The position numbers and the translations under genes are program-made. A stretch of 64,000 nt of DNA from Streptomyces longhuiensis. Lineage in GTDB: Bacteria; Actinomycetota; Actinomycetes; Streptomycetales; Streptomycetaceae. Shown here one piece after another: positions 41,763 to 51,090 of this stretch (the first letter of the stretch is position 1; every line of letters starts with the position of its first letter). Under the pieces are notes generated by a model. That model had not been told where the DNA came from and searched no databases. It saw nothing but the letters and a program-made list of their open reading frames with translations. Location of the stretch: assembly GCF_020616555.1 (NCBI RefSeq), contig NZ_CP085173.1, positions 1,178,001-1,242,000 of the forward strand. The letters run 5' to 3'.

Positions 41763-43247
41763 CTACCGAGTGGCGAGTTCGCGTACCGTCGCCATGTCAC
41801 TGAACGGCAGCAGTTCCTCGTTGACGATTTGGTAGGGCTCGCTGCCCTTGCCCGCGATCAGGATCACGTCGCCGTGCCCCGCGGCGGCCAGGGCGAAGGA
41901 GATGGCGCGGCGGCGGTCGGCGAACCGCTCGAAAGGGGTGCCGCTCGCGAGCAGGCCCGGCACGATCTGATCCATGATCGCCCGCGGGTCTTCGTTCCGG
42001 GGATTGTCCGAAGTGAGCACGCACAAATCGGAGTAGGTGCCGGCGATCTCCCCCATCCGGGCGCGTTTGGTGACGTCACGGTCCCCGCCGCAGCCGAAGA
42101 CCGTGACGACCCGGCCAGAGGCGAAGCCGCGGATGGTGGTCAGCACCTTCTCCAGTGAGTCCGGGGAGTGCGCATAGTCCACGATGACGGAGGTGCCGTC
42201 CGGGGTCTCGTAGCGCTCGAACCTTCCCGGGATCGGGGGCATCTGCTCAAGTGCGGCGACGAGGCCGGCCAGATTGTGCCTGATGAGGTGGCAGGCTGCG
42301 ACAGTGGCCAGTGCGTTGGAGACGGAGAATCGTCCAGGCACAGGGATTGCCGCCGGATACTTGTGGCCGGCGTGGTGCAGGGTGAAGCGGGTGCCGATGG
42401 CGTCCATGCTGAGGTCGGTCGCCCGGTAGTCCGCCTCCGCGTCGATGCCGTACGTGACGACTGCGCCGGGCATCATCGCCGCGATGCCGGCTCCGACCGG
42501 GTCGTCGGCGTTGACCACCGCACGCCGGCACAGCCCCTGGAACAGACGCAGTTTGGCATCCCGGTAGTTCTCCATGGTGCCGTGATCGTCCAGGTGATCC
42601 TGCGTCAGGTTGGTGAACACCCCTACGTCGATGAACGAGTGGTCGAGGCGGTGGGTCAGCAGGCCCATCGACGTGGCTTCGAGCGCCACGGTGCCGACAC
42701 CGCGGTCACGCATGTACCCGAGCAGATACTGGAAGTCCGGCGACTCCGGCGTGGACAGTACCGATCTCGGCATCGGGATCGGTTCGTCGCCGATCCGGCT
42801 GCCGCCCGTCCCGATGACCCCCACCTTGGCGTGCTCGGCACCCCTCAGCACCGACTCCACCATGGAGGAAACCGACGTCTTCCCGTTGGTGCCCGTGACG
42901 GCCACCAGCTTCATCTGCCGGCCTGGCTCCCCGTGGTAGCGGGAGGCGACGACCGCGGCGGCCTTGCGCGTGTCCGCGACGGCTACGACGCATACATCAG
43001 CGGCCGACGCCCAGGTCGCGACCGGAAGTTGCGCCGTCGCGGAGTCGATCAGTACAGCCACCGCGCCGCGCGCGAGAGCCGGTCCGACGGACTCAGGGCC
43101 GCCCTCGCGATGACCGGGTACCGCGATGAACAGCGATCCCGGAGCGGCACGGTGGGCGTCGAGGCAGGTGCCTCCGGTGATCCTCGTCTCTGGATCACCC
43201 TCGATAACTTCATGATCGTGCCCGGCGAGCAGCTCACTCAACTTCAC
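41763..43247 (-). CDS. murE: UDP-MurNAc-tripeptide synthetase, DAP-type
   Basis: A 494-residue Mur ligase; the GTG at 43247 follows AGAGGACC. It joins an amino acid to UDP-MurNAc-L-Ala-D-Glu using ATP. Visible features are ATP loop TGTNGKT (118-124), carbamylated lysine K232 in NYRDAKLRLF, and the specificity motif D414-NPR-417, which marks meso- or LL-diaminopimelate rather than lysine. It is not in a division and cell-wall cluster, so it is probably a second murE paralogue, used in stress, specialised metabolism or antibiotic tolerance. Confidence 0.92.
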   Translation of the reverse strand: MKLSELLAGHDHEVIEGDPETRITGGTCLDAHRAAPGSLFIAVPGHREGGPESVGPALARGAVAVLIDSATAQLPVATWASAADVCVVAVADTRKAAAVVASRYHGEPGRQMKLVAVTGTNGKTSVSSMVESVLRGAEHAKVGVIGTGGSRIGDEPIPMPRSVLSTPESPDFQYLLGYMRDRGVGTVALEATSMGLLTHRLDHSFIDVGVFTNLTQDHLDDHGTMENYRDAKLRLFQGLCRRAVVNADDPVGAGIAAMMPGAVVTYGIDAEADYRATDLSMDAIGTRFTLHHAGHKYPAAIPVPGRFSVSNALATVAACHLIRHNLAGLVAALEQMPPIPGRFERYETPDGTSVIVDYAHSPDSLEKVLTTIRGFASGRVVTVFGCGGDRDVTKRARMGEIAGTYSDLCVLTSDNPRNEDPRAIMDQIVPGLLASGTPFERFADRRRAISFALAAAGHGDVILIAGKGSEPYQIVNEELLPFSDMATVRELATR

Positions 43248-44163
43248 AAGGGTCCTCTCGAAGATGCCCCGACTGCCAGTCGTCGGGCGGTCGGTGCGCA
43301 AGCGGCGCCAAGGGCGCCAAAGGATGACAAGGCACGAAATTGCAGCGAGGACCGTCGCCGCGCGGCTACAGAGACGCAGAGGGGAGACGCAGAAGATGAT
43401 CCGCCCGCAGGGGCGGAATGATCTGGGAAATACAGAGAATGCCCGGAATCGCTAGCCGTGGCCGTGCAACGCGCGACAGCGAACCGCCGGTGCGTTCACC
43501 GGGCCGACAGCCGACGCGCATGCGGCGGACGGGCACAGGGCACGAGCGGCCTGGAACAGGCACTCCCTCACTCCGCATGTGCGACCCATGTGTGGAGTGT
43601 ACGTCCAGTCACAGGAGCGATCGCCCACTGCATGCCCGGAGATCGCGCGCCGACGCCGAGGCCGTGGTCCAGGGGGCCTGACTGCGCCTCTCCCGCCAGG
43701 ACACAGCGACCATCCACACCTCGCAGGCCGGCTGACCACGGTGGCCGCCCGGATCAGCCTCGATGTCCTGCGATCGCGCGGGCCCGACCGGAGGCGGCCT
43801 ACGACAACCGCCTGCCCGAGCTTGTGATGACGCTCGACAACAGCCACGCTCCTGTCCGTCGATCATCGGGGCGTGCGGCCCACGGCGAGTCATGTTCAGC
43901 TCCGGCCGGCTGGTGAGCACGCTCGCCGCAAGGTACGACGATGTCGTGTCCGCCACCCGCCCCCCACCTTCACCGAGGGCGAGCGGCGGTAGGTGAGGGT
44001 CGGGCACGGCGCAGCGCGTCTGCGGGATCTCGGCCGCTCCTGAGGAAACCGGTGAGCCCGGCGCTCCCTGCTGCGGACCACTCGTTCACGCTCTGCCCCG
44101 ATCGGTAGATCGGTCGACTGGTCGATCGGCCGGCCTGAGTTCATCCGGCTCCGCTCTCTTCCC
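43248..44163. other. Gap holding an ECF sigma factor ghost
   Basis: On the + strand about 43650-43830 reads ADAEAVVQGA, stop, LRLSRQDTATIHTSQAG, then in another frame RLTTVAARISLDVLRSRG and later EAAYDNRLPELVMT. This is region 2 and the start of the linker of a SigJ-like ECF sigma factor (AWLRLSRxDxxxIxNLxGWLTTVVARIxLDxLRSR). It has at least two lesions and no region 4. Nothing else is recognised between MurE and LutC. Confidence 0.45.
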
Positions 44164-44808
44164 TCACTCGCTCAACAGGATCACTTCAAGGGTGCGTGGT
44201 CCGTGTACCCCTTCGACGCGGTCGAGTTCGATGTCGCTGGTCGCGGAGGGTCCCGAGATCCACGTCAGCGGGCGGGTCGGGTCGAGCCGCTCCAGGGCCT
44301 GGGGAACGGAGGAGACGACCTGGTCCGGGACGCGGACGACGCAGATGTGGTGGTCGGGGATCAGGGTGATGCGGCGGCGGCCCTGGTCCGGGCTGCCGTC
44401 GAGGACGATGGTGCCGGTCTCGGCGATGGCGACGGCGCAGGCGGTGACGACGCTGTCGACCTGGTCGAGGGCGGCGGGGGTGCTCTCCGCGTCGTCGGCC
44501 ACGGTTGCCAGGGCGGTCTGCGCCAGCCACTCCTCGTGCAGCCCACCTGGGACCACCACCGACCGGGAGCCGTGCTCGGCGAGCAGCCGGGCCACGGTCG
44601 CGGCCAGTTCGCCATCGCTGCAGCGGTGGACGTTCGCCCGGTAGTCGGCGAGGTTCTCGGCGAGGAGCTCCACGGTCTGTGAGGTGGTGCGGTCGCCGTG
44701 TTCGTGCAGGTAGTCGCGGTCGATGTCCGTGTCGTACGCCGTCGGGGCACCGGCCGGGGCGCCGAGCGCTCTCCGTATCCGGGCCAGGATGATGTCCCTG
44801 CTGCTCAC
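44164..44808 (-). CDS. lutC: LutC, lactate utilisation LUD-domain protein
   Basis: A 214-residue LUD-domain subunit of the LutABC complex that oxidises L-lactate to pyruvate. The GTG start overlaps the lutB stop (GTGA), indicating coupling. The core reads AVAIAETGTIVLDGSPDQGR followed by LIPDHHICVV, which is the family's signature strand pair. It is the last gene of lutABC. Confidence 0.92.
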   Translation of the reverse strand: MSSRDIILARIRRALGAPAGAPTAYDTDIDRDYLHEHGDRTTSQTVELLAENLADYRANVHRCSDGELAATVARLLAEHGSRSVVVPGGLHEEWLAQTALATVADDAESTPAALDQVDSVVTACAVAIAETGTIVLDGSPDQGRRRITLIPDHHICVVRVPDQVVSSVPQALERLDPTRPLTWISGPSATSDIELDRVEGVHGPRTLEVILLSE

Positions 44809-46283
44809 TTGCCGCTCTCCTTCGAGCCGTGGGTGCGCTGCCACCAGTCGCGGAAGGATTCCGCCGGGACCTGCGGCAGATCCCGCGTCGCGCTCCAGGC
44901 CCTGCCGGGGCCGGGCAGCATACGCGGGTGGAAGCGGCGGGTGCGTGCGGCCAGGCGCTGGCCGGTGGCGAGGGCGGCCGGGTGGGTAAAGGCCCAGCGG
45001 GCGGCGCGCATCGCGGCGCGTTCGCCAGCGTGTCCCTTGGCAGGTTTGAGCGTGACCTTGGCGCCGCGCCTGGTCACTTCACCTCCCTGCACGACTCGCT
45101 CGCGTAGATGGACGAGGACTTCGGGGATGTCGATGGCGACGGGGCAGACTTCGTAGCAGGCGCCGCAGAGGCTGGAGGCGTAGGGCAGTGAGGCGTCGAT
45201 CTCGCTTGCCGTGCCCCGCAGTTGGGGGCTGAGGATGGCGCCGATGGGGCCGGGATAGACGGAGCCGTAGGCGTGGCCGCCGGCCCGCTCGTAGACCGGG
45301 CAGACGTTGAGGCAGGCGGAGCAGCGGATGCAGCGCAGGGCCTGGCGGCCGACCTCGTCGGCGAGGGTGTCGGTGCGGCCGTTGTCGATCAGCACCAGAT
45401 GGAACGTCTGTGGGCCGTCACTGTCGCTGGTGCCGGTCCACATCGACGTGTACGGGTTCATGCGTTCGGCCGTCGAGGAGCGGGGGAGCGTCTGGAGGAA
45501 GACCTCGAGGTCGCGCCAGGTGGGGACGATCTTCTCGATGCCGACGACCGAGATCAGGGTCTCGGGCAGGGTGAGGCACATGCGGCCGTTGCCCTCGGAC
45601 TCGACGACGACCAGGGTGCCGGTGGCGGCGACCATGAAGTTCGCCCCGGAGATGCCGACCTTGGCACGCAGGAACTTCTCGCGCAGGTGCAGGCGCGCGG
45701 CCTCGGCCAGCTCCGCGGGGGTGTCCGTCAGGCCCTCGGGGGCCGGGCGGCCCCACGCGCCCATCTCCTTGGTGAAGATGTCGCGGATCTCGCCGCGGTT
45801 GCGGTGGATGGCCGGGACGAGGATGTGGGAGGGGCGGTCGTGGCCGAGCTGGACGATGAGTTCGGCGAGGTCGGTCTCGTAGGCGGCGATCCCGGCTGCT
45901 TCGAGTGCTTCGTTGAGCCCGATCTCCTGGGTGGCCATCGACTTGACCTTGACCACTTCGGACTCGCCGGTCTCCTTGACCAGGCGCGTCACGATCCGGT
46001 TGGCCTCGTCGGCGTCGGCGGCCCAGTGGACGACGCCGCCCGCCGCGGTGACGGCCTCCTCCAACTGCACGAGATAGGTGTCGAGATGGCGCAGGGTGTG
46101 GTCCTTGATCTGCTTGCCGGCCTCGCGCAGGAGCGCCCAGTCGTCCAGCTCCGCGACGGCCTTGGCACGCTTGTCGCGGATGGTGTGCGTGGCGTGCCGC
46201 AGGTTCGCGCGCAGGGTGGTGTTGCCGACGGCCTCGTGGGCGGCCTTCGGGAAGGCGGGCATGCCGACGAACGTGCCGCTCAT
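44805..46283 (-). CDS. lutB: LutB, iron-sulfur lactate oxidation subunit
   Basis: A 492-residue protein with an N-terminal LUD domain (SGANFMVAATGTLVVVESEG) and a C-terminal ferredoxin-like part holding two cysteine motifs, CIRCSACLNVCPVYERAGGH and CGACYEVCPVAIDIPE, each for a [4Fe-4S] cluster. It is the electron-transfer subunit of LutABC. ATG 46283 overlaps the lutA stop (ATGA). Length agrees with LutB/YkgF (about 475-490). Confidence 0.95.
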   Translation of the reverse strand: MSGTFVGMPAFPKAAHEAVGNTTLRANLRHATHTIRDKRAKAVAELDDWALLREAGKQIKDHTLRHLDTYLVQLEEAVTAAGGVVHWAADADEANRIVTRLVKETGESEVVKVKSMATQEIGLNEALEAAGIAAYETDLAELIVQLGHDRPSHILVPAIHRNRGEIRDIFTKEMGAWGRPAPEGLTDTPAELAEAARLHLREKFLRAKVGISGANFMVAATGTLVVVESEGNGRMCLTLPETLISVVGIEKIVPTWRDLEVFLQTLPRSSTAERMNPYTSMWTGTSDSDGPQTFHLVLIDNGRTDTLADEVGRQALRCIRCSACLNVCPVYERAGGHAYGSVYPGPIGAILSPQLRGTASEIDASLPYASSLCGACYEVCPVAIDIPEVLVHLRERVVQGGEVTRRGAKVTLKPAKGHAGERAAMRAARWAFTHPAALATGQRLAARTRRFHPRMLPGPGRAWSATRDLPQVPAESFRDWWQRTHGSKESGK

Positions 46284-47035
46284 GACAGGGGCTCCTCTTG
46301 CGTGCTCGCCAGGATCTCCGCGATGTGGACGGGGCGCATCGCCGTGTGCAGGCGGGACATCGTGCCGCCGAGGTGCATCAGGCAGGAGTTGTCCGCCGCG
46401 CACAGGACGTCGGCGCCGGTCGAGCCGGCGTTGCGGACCTTGTCCTCGGCCATGGCCGCCGAGACATCGGAGTTCTTGACGGCGAAGGTGCCGCCGAACC
46501 CGCAGCACTCCTGGGCACCCGGCAGCTCCTTGAGGTCAAGTCCCTTGACCGCCCTGAGCAGTTGGTAGGGCCGGTCGCCGAGCCCGAGGGAGCGCAGGCC
46601 GTGGCACGTCGGGTGGTACGTCACGGTGTGCGGGTAGTACGCGCCCACGTCCGTCACACCGAGCACGTCCACGAGGAACTCGGTGAGCTCGTACGTCTTC
46701 GGCACGACCGGCGCGAGAGTGGCCGCGAGCCCGTCGCCGCGGCCCTCCGCGCGGGCGCGCTCACCCATGCGCGGGTACAGCTCGCGCACCATCGCCCCAC
46801 ACGACCCCGACGGCGTCACGATCGCGTCGTACTCACCGAATACATCGGAGAACTTCCGGGCGAGCGGCTCCGCCTCATGGCGATAGCCGGTGTTGTAGTG
46901 CGCCTGCCCGCAACAGGTCTGCCCCATCGGGAAGTCGATGTCGACACCCAGTCTGGTCAGCAGTTTCACCACCGCACGGCCGGTGTCCGGATAGAGCGTG
47001 TCGTTGACACACGTCAGGAACAGTGCGACACGCAT
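46280..47035 (-). CDS. lutA: LutA, CCG-domain lactate oxidation subunit
   Basis: A 251-residue subunit with two cysteine-rich CCG domains: QTCCGQAHYN with TPSGSCGAMV, and YHPTCHGLRSLGL with GAQECCGFGGTFAVK. These bind a non-cubane [4Fe-4S] pair as in LutA/YkgE and heterodisulfide reductase B. It is the first gene of lutABC, divergent from the GntR regulator. Confidence 0.95.
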   Translation of the reverse strand: MRVALFLTCVNDTLYPDTGRAVVKLLTRLGVDIDFPMGQTCCGQAHYNTGYRHEAEPLARKFSDVFGEYDAIVTPSGSCGAMVRELYPRMGERARAEGRGDGLAATLAPVVPKTYELTEFLVDVLGVTDVGAYYPHTVTYHPTCHGLRSLGLGDRPYQLLRAVKGLDLKELPGAQECCGFGGTFAVKNSDVSAAMAEDKVRNAGSTGADVLCAADNSCLMHLGGTMSRLHTAMRPVHIAEILASTQEEPLS

Positions 47036-47056
47036 CGCGGCCCCTTCGTCTCGTTG

Positions 47057-47080
47057 CGCATGTGATCAGTCACGGATGCG
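47057..47080. promoter_or_regulatory. Candidate operator between lutA and gntR
   Basis: CGCATGTGATCAGTCACGGATGCG has outer arms CGCAT/ATGCG and an inner GTGA/TCAC symmetry. It is in the intergenic region shared by the lutA and gntR promoters. FadR-type GntR proteins bind such short palindromes. Evidence is symmetry and position only. Confidence 0.4.
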
Positions 47081-47183
47081 TTCGGCTACGGATTACGTAC
47101 ATGGGCGCTTCGGTCGGGCCGGTCGGTTCAGTCCGGCTGGCAAGACGTCGCCCTTGATCTGCGGATTCTCTATGATTGGGGGC

Positions 47184-47870
47184 ATGGGGAAGAAGATTCA
47201 ACAGGATGTGCCGACCGGCCGGGTCTATGAGGCCATCAAGGCGATGGTCATGGACCATGGCATCGCCCCGGGGGCCCGCGTGGGCATCGAGGCGCTGGCC
47301 CGTCAGCTCGATGTGTCGGCGACACCGGTACGGGAAGCTCTGGCACGCCTCGAGTCGGAGGGTCTCGTGGTCAAACGGCCGAACGCCGGCTACCGCGCGA
47401 CCGACCTTCTCGACCCGGACGCCCTGCGCGACCTGTTCGAGATGCGGCTGCTTCTGGAGCCGCGAGCCGCGTCGCTCGCCGCGGAGAACGCGACCAATGC
47501 GGACCTTGAGTTGCTGCGCGACATCGTCGAGAAGATGCGCCACCACCCCGACACCGGCGAGAGCTACGCGGTCTACCACCGCTTCGCCCTGCTGGACCAG
47601 GAGTTTCATGACACGCTCGCGCGGGCTGCGGGGCGGCCGTTGCTCGCGGACGCGGTGACTCGTCTCCATGCCCATCTGCACCTGTTCCGCCTCACGAGCG
47701 CGCCGGGGGCGGCCGGCACCACGATCGATGAGCACGAGCAGATCCTGGATGCGCTGGTGCGGCGCAATCCGGAACGAGCCGCGGAGGCGATGGCGGCGCA
47801 TCTGCGCTCCAGCCGCGTACGGCACCGGCCGGACACCTCGTCCCAGCACCCGCGGGGGCGCACCTCCTGA
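47184..47870 (+). CDS. FadR-type GntR regulator
   Basis: A 228-residue regulator. The winged helix reads ARVGIEALARQLDVSATPVREALARLESEGLV. The helical C-terminal FCD domain has metal-binding candidates in the Asp and His of LLDQEFHDTLARAAG and later histidines (RLHAHLHLFR, TIDEHEQIL). FCD regulators usually sense sugar acids or lactate. It sits between lutABC and the sugar-acid catabolic genes and probably controls both. An in-frame ATG at 47172 is an alternative start. Confidence 0.92.
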   Translation: MGKKIQQDVPTGRVYEAIKAMVMDHGIAPGARVGIEALARQLDVSATPVREALARLESEGLVVKRPNAGYRATDLLDPDALRDLFEMRLLLEPRAASLAAENATNADLELLRDIVEKMRHHPDTGESYAVYHRFALLDQEFHDTLARAAGRPLLADAVTRLHAHLHLFRLTSAPGAAGTTIDEHEQILDALVRRNPERAAEAMAAHLRSSRVRHRPDTSSQHPRGRTS

Positions 47871-47928
47871 AGCACGCTCGCAAAGGACACGTGCCGGGCG
47901 AGGCGCACGCCCGCGGGATTGCCGGATG

Positions 47929-48732
47929 TCACTGGCGCGGGCGCAGCCGCAGTCCCTGCATGCCGCCGTCCACCGCCAGGTCGGTCCCGGTCGTGGCGCC
48001 GGAGAACGGGCTCGCCAAGTAGGCGACTGCGTGGGCGACTTCGGCGGCGCTGACCAGTCGGCCGCTGGGCTGGCGGGCGGCCAGGGCGGCGCGTTCCGCC
48101 TCCGGGTCGTCCGCCGCGGACAGCAGACGGTTAACCCAGGGCGTGTCCACCGTGCCGGGGTTCACGCAGGTGACGCGGATGCCCTCGCGCAGGTGGTCGG
48201 CGGCCATCGCCCGCGTCAGGGCCAGGACCGCGCCCTTGCTCGCGGAGTAGAGCGCGCGCTGGGGCAGTCCGGCAGTCGCGGCGATCGAGCACATGTTGAC
48301 GATCGCCGCGTGTCCCTCTCCCCCGGCGGCCGCCTTGCGCAGGGCGGGCAGGGCGGCCGCTGTCACGCGGGCGACGCCGACGACGTTGACGTCGAGCACC
48401 CGGTGCCACTCGTCGGGGGCGTTGTCCTCGACGGTGCCCTGGGCGCCCATGCCGGCGTTGTTGACCAGGACGTTCACTCCGCCCAGGCGGTCCGTCACCG
48501 TGTCGATGGCCGCGCGCACGGCCGCGTCGTCCGTCACGTCGCAGCGCACGTGCAGGAACGGCTCGTCCGACTCGGCCAGGTCGAGCACGGCCACCTCGGC
48601 GCCCCGCGCGCGCAGTTCACGCGCGGTGGCCAGGCCGATCCCGGATGCCCCGCCTGTCACCACGGCGACCAGGCCGGCGTATTCGGGGGTGTGCGGCGTC
48701 GGCGCTGTCATCGGTGTGCTCTCGTCGGTCAT
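47929..48732 (-). CDS. SDR, probable 2-keto-3-deoxy-sugar-acid dehydrogenase
   Basis: A 267-residue short-chain dehydrogenase. It has the cofactor loop VTGGASGIGLA, NNAG, the catalytic Ser in NMCSIAA and the pair YSASK, then PGTVDTPW. With a FAH-type hydrolase directly upstream and an enolase-type dehydratase in the operon, the likely step is NAD-dependent oxidation of 2-keto-3-deoxy-L-fuconate or -rhamnonate at C4. The reaction is inferred from context. It shares an ATGA overlap with the hydrolase. Confidence 0.88.
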   Translation of the reverse strand: MTDESTPMTAPTPHTPEYAGLVAVVTGGASGIGLATARELRARGAEVAVLDLAESDEPFLHVRCDVTDDAAVRAAIDTVTDRLGGVNVLVNNAGMGAQGTVEDNAPDEWHRVLDVNVVGVARVTAAALPALRKAAAGGEGHAAIVNMCSIAATAGLPQRALYSASKGAVLALTRAMAADHLREGIRVTCVNPGTVDTPWVNRLLSAADDPEAERAALAARQPSGRLVSAAEVAHAVAYLASPFSGATTGTDLAVDGGMQGLRLRPRQ

Positions 48733-49571
48733 CGGTTTCCTTCCGCGGCCATGGTCTGGCGCTGCTGTCCGAGCCCTTCGCCTTCCAGCTCCACGACGTC
48801 CCCGGCGCTCAGGTAGGGGAAGCGTCCGGACAGGGCGACGCCCTCGGGAGTGCCGGTGAGAATCAGGTCGCCGGGCTCCAGAGTCATGAACTGGCTGAGC
48901 CGGTACAGGATTTCGGGCACGGAGAAGATCAGGTCGGCGGTGCTGGAGTCCTGGCGCTTCTCCCCGTTGACCCGGCTGCGCAGCTGTACGGTCGCCGGAT
49001 CCAGTGCGTCAGCGGTGACCAGCCACGGCCCGACCGGCGTGAAGGTGGGCGCACACTTGCCCTTGGACCACTGGCCGCCCGAGGTGTGCAGCTGCAGCTC
49101 CCGCTCGGACACGTCGTTGACGAGGACGTACCCGGCGATGTGGGCGGCGGCGTCGGCGGGCGAGTCGAGGTAGCTGGTGCGCCTTGCGATCACGACGCCG
49201 AGCTCCACCTCCCAGTCCGTCATGGTGCTGCCCCGGGGGATGGTGACCGGGTCGTGCGGGCCGACCACCGTGTTGGGGTGCTTGAGGAACACGACCGGCT
49301 CGGTGGGCGGTTCGGCGCCGGACTCCGCCGCGTGCTTGGCGTAGTTCATGCCGACGCAGACGACCGCGGTGGGGCGGGTGACCGGCGGGCCGAAGCGCAG
49401 GCCTGCGGGCTCCGGGAGTTCGGGCAGGGTGGTCACGTCGAGCGTGGGCAGGCCGTGTTCGAGGAACTCCGGCGTCACGTCCGCGGTCACACCGCGCAGA
49501 TCGAGTACGCGGTCGCCGTCGAGGACGACGGGAATCTCGTGGCCTGGGCGGCCGAGGCGGGCGATACGCAT
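48729..49571 (-). CDS. FAH-family hydrolase (2,4-diketo-3-deoxy acid type)
   Basis: A 280-residue protein of the fumarylacetoacetate hydrolase superfamily. It has VVCVGMNYAKHAAESG, metal-binding glutamates in WEVELGVVI, and LILTGTPEGVALS. In the non-phosphorylative L-fucose and L-rhamnose routes this family hydrolyses 2,4-diketo-3-deoxy acids to pyruvate and L-lactate. The neighbouring SDR, dehydratase and lactate-oxidation genes fit that step. Fumarylacetoacetate or homologous substrates cannot be excluded from sequence alone. Confidence 0.88.
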   Translation of the reverse strand: MRIARLGRPGHEIPVVLDGDRVLDLRGVTADVTPEFLEHGLPTLDVTTLPELPEPAGLRFGPPVTRPTAVVCVGMNYAKHAAESGAEPPTEPVVFLKHPNTVVGPHDPVTIPRGSTMTDWEVELGVVIARRTSYLDSPADAAAHIAGYVLVNDVSERELQLHTSGGQWSKGKCAPTFTPVGPWLVTADALDPATVQLRSRVNGEKRQDSSTADLIFSVPEILYRLSQFMTLEPGDLILTGTPEGVALSGRFPYLSAGDVVELEGEGLGQQRQTMAAEGNR

Positions 49572-49584
49572 GATGCCTTTCCTG

Positions 49585-49629
49585 AAAGCCGTCCTGGAAG
49601 GCTCCCTGGGAGCCTTCCAGGACGGCTTT
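49585..49629 (-). promoter_or_regulatory. 21-bp hairpin before the FAH gene
   Basis: A perfect inverted repeat of 21 bp (arms 49585-49605 and 49609-49629, beginning AAAGCCGTCCTGG) with a three-base loop lies between the MFS stop and the FAH start. Its edge is about 13 bases from the FAH start codon, next to the ribosome site AGGAAAGG. It could terminate, attenuate or stabilise mRNA. No T run follows on the minus strand. Confidence 0.6.
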
Positions 49630-49642
49630 GATGAGAGTGGGT

Positions 49643-51001
49643 TCAGCGGTAGGTGCCGGTCGAGGCACGGAGTTCGGTGACGCTTGTGGCGGCCAGGTCG
49701 CGGCCCCGTGTCTCGGGTCCGAGGGCCACTGCGGCGCCCCCGACGAGGCAGGAGCCGACGACGAACAGGGCGACGCCCCAGGAGCGGTCCCCCGCGGCGG
49801 CGACCAGGGCGACGGCGATGAGCGGGGTCAGTCCGCCCGTGACGGCGCCGGCCAGCTCCCGGTACAGGGCAAGGCCGGTGAAGCGGGAGCGCGCCGTGAA
49901 CAGCTCGCTGTAGTAGGCGGCCTGCGGGGCGAACATGCAGCCCACGCCGATGCCCATGCTCACCACGACGACGAGGGTGACGGCGAGCGAGGTGTGCACG
50001 TGGTCGATGACCCAGAAGTACGGGAAGGCGAAGGCGGCGGAGAAGAGGGTGCCGGCCAGGGCCACCGGCTTGCGCCCGACGCGGTCGGTGAGCCAGCCGA
50101 AGAACGGCAGGGACAGGGCCGTCACCGCCGTCCCCACCGTGACCGCGACGGGTCCGGTGGAGCTGGACAGCTTGAGGGTGCCCGTGAGGTAGGCGGCCAG
50201 GAACGTCAGGTTCAGGTACGCGACGACGTTCTGCGCGGTCTGCAGGCCGAAGACGACCAGGCCGGCCTTCCACTCCTTGCGCACGACGTCCCGCACCGGC
50301 GAGACCTCCGACGCCTCGGAGCGCTCCTGCGCCGCCTCGAACGCGGGGCTCTCCGTCAGGCGCAGCCGGATGACCAGAGCCACGCCGATGACCAGCACGC
50401 TGGCGGCGAAGGGGAGCCGCCAGCCCCAGGCGAGGAACTGGTCCTCGGGAAGCTGGGTGACCAGCGCGAAGGCGCCCGACGCCATGAGAATTCCTATGTA
50501 GACGCCGATGCTGGGCGCCGCCCCGAACAGGCCGCGCCGTCGCGGTTCGGAGAACTCCGCGGCCAGTACGGCGGCTCCGCCGTACTCGGCGCCGGCGCCG
50601 AGGCCCTGGATGGCGCGCAGGACGACCAGCAGGATCGGGGCGAGCACGCCCGCTTGCCCGTACGTCGGGACGAGCGCCATGCCGACGGTCGAGGCTCCCA
50701 TCACCAGCAGGGTGAGGACCAGGACGCGTTTGCGGCCGAACAGGTCGCCCAGGCGGCCGAAGATGACGCCACCGAGGGGTCGTACGAAGTAGCCGATGGC
50801 CAGCGTGCCGAACGAGGCGAGGAGCGATGCCGTGGCGTCGAAGGACGGGAAAATGATCTTGTTGAAGACGAGCGCGGCGGCTGTGCCGTAGAGGTAGAAG
50901 TCGTACCACTCGAGGGCGGAGCCCACGAGCGAGGCCAACAGGACTCTGCGGCGGTGCGCAACAGCCGTGTGGGCGGGCTTGACTGTGGTCAGGATGGACA
51001 T
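49643..51001 (-). CDS. MFS sugar-acid symporter
   Basis: A 452-residue transporter, ATG 51001 after GGAGGACGACG. About 12 membrane helices; metabolite-H+ symporter signatures are SLVGSALEWYDFYLYG, GRLGDLFGRKRVLVLTL, IQGLGAGAEYGGAAVLAAE and the second-half DRVGRKPVALAG. Relatives carry organic acids such as shikimate, ketoglutarate and other carboxylates. In this operon it probably imports the sugar acid that the dehydratase acts on. Confidence 0.92.
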   Translation of the reverse strand: MSILTTVKPAHTAVAHRRRVLLASLVGSALEWYDFYLYGTAAALVFNKIIFPSFDATASLLASFGTLAIGYFVRPLGGVIFGRLGDLFGRKRVLVLTLLVMGASTVGMALVPTYGQAGVLAPILLVVLRAIQGLGAGAEYGGAAVLAAEFSEPRRRGLFGAAPSIGVYIGILMASGAFALVTQLPEDQFLAWGWRLPFAASVLVIGVALVIRLRLTESPAFEAAQERSEASEVSPVRDVVRKEWKAGLVVFGLQTAQNVVAYLNLTFLAAYLTGTLKLSSSTGPVAVTVGTAVTALSLPFFGWLTDRVGRKPVALAGTLFSAAFAFPYFWVIDHVHTSLAVTLVVVVSMGIGVGCMFAPQAAYYSELFTARSRFTGLALYRELAGAVTGGLTPLIAVALVAAAGDRSWGVALFVVGSCLVGGAAVALGPETRGRDLAATSVTELRASTGTYR

Positions 51002-51090
51002 CGTCGTCCTCCGGTGTGCTGAAGCGGACAGCGGGATGGGACCGGTGGCGTGCTGGGCGTGGGGGGAGCGGCGATACGGGGCAATGCGGG

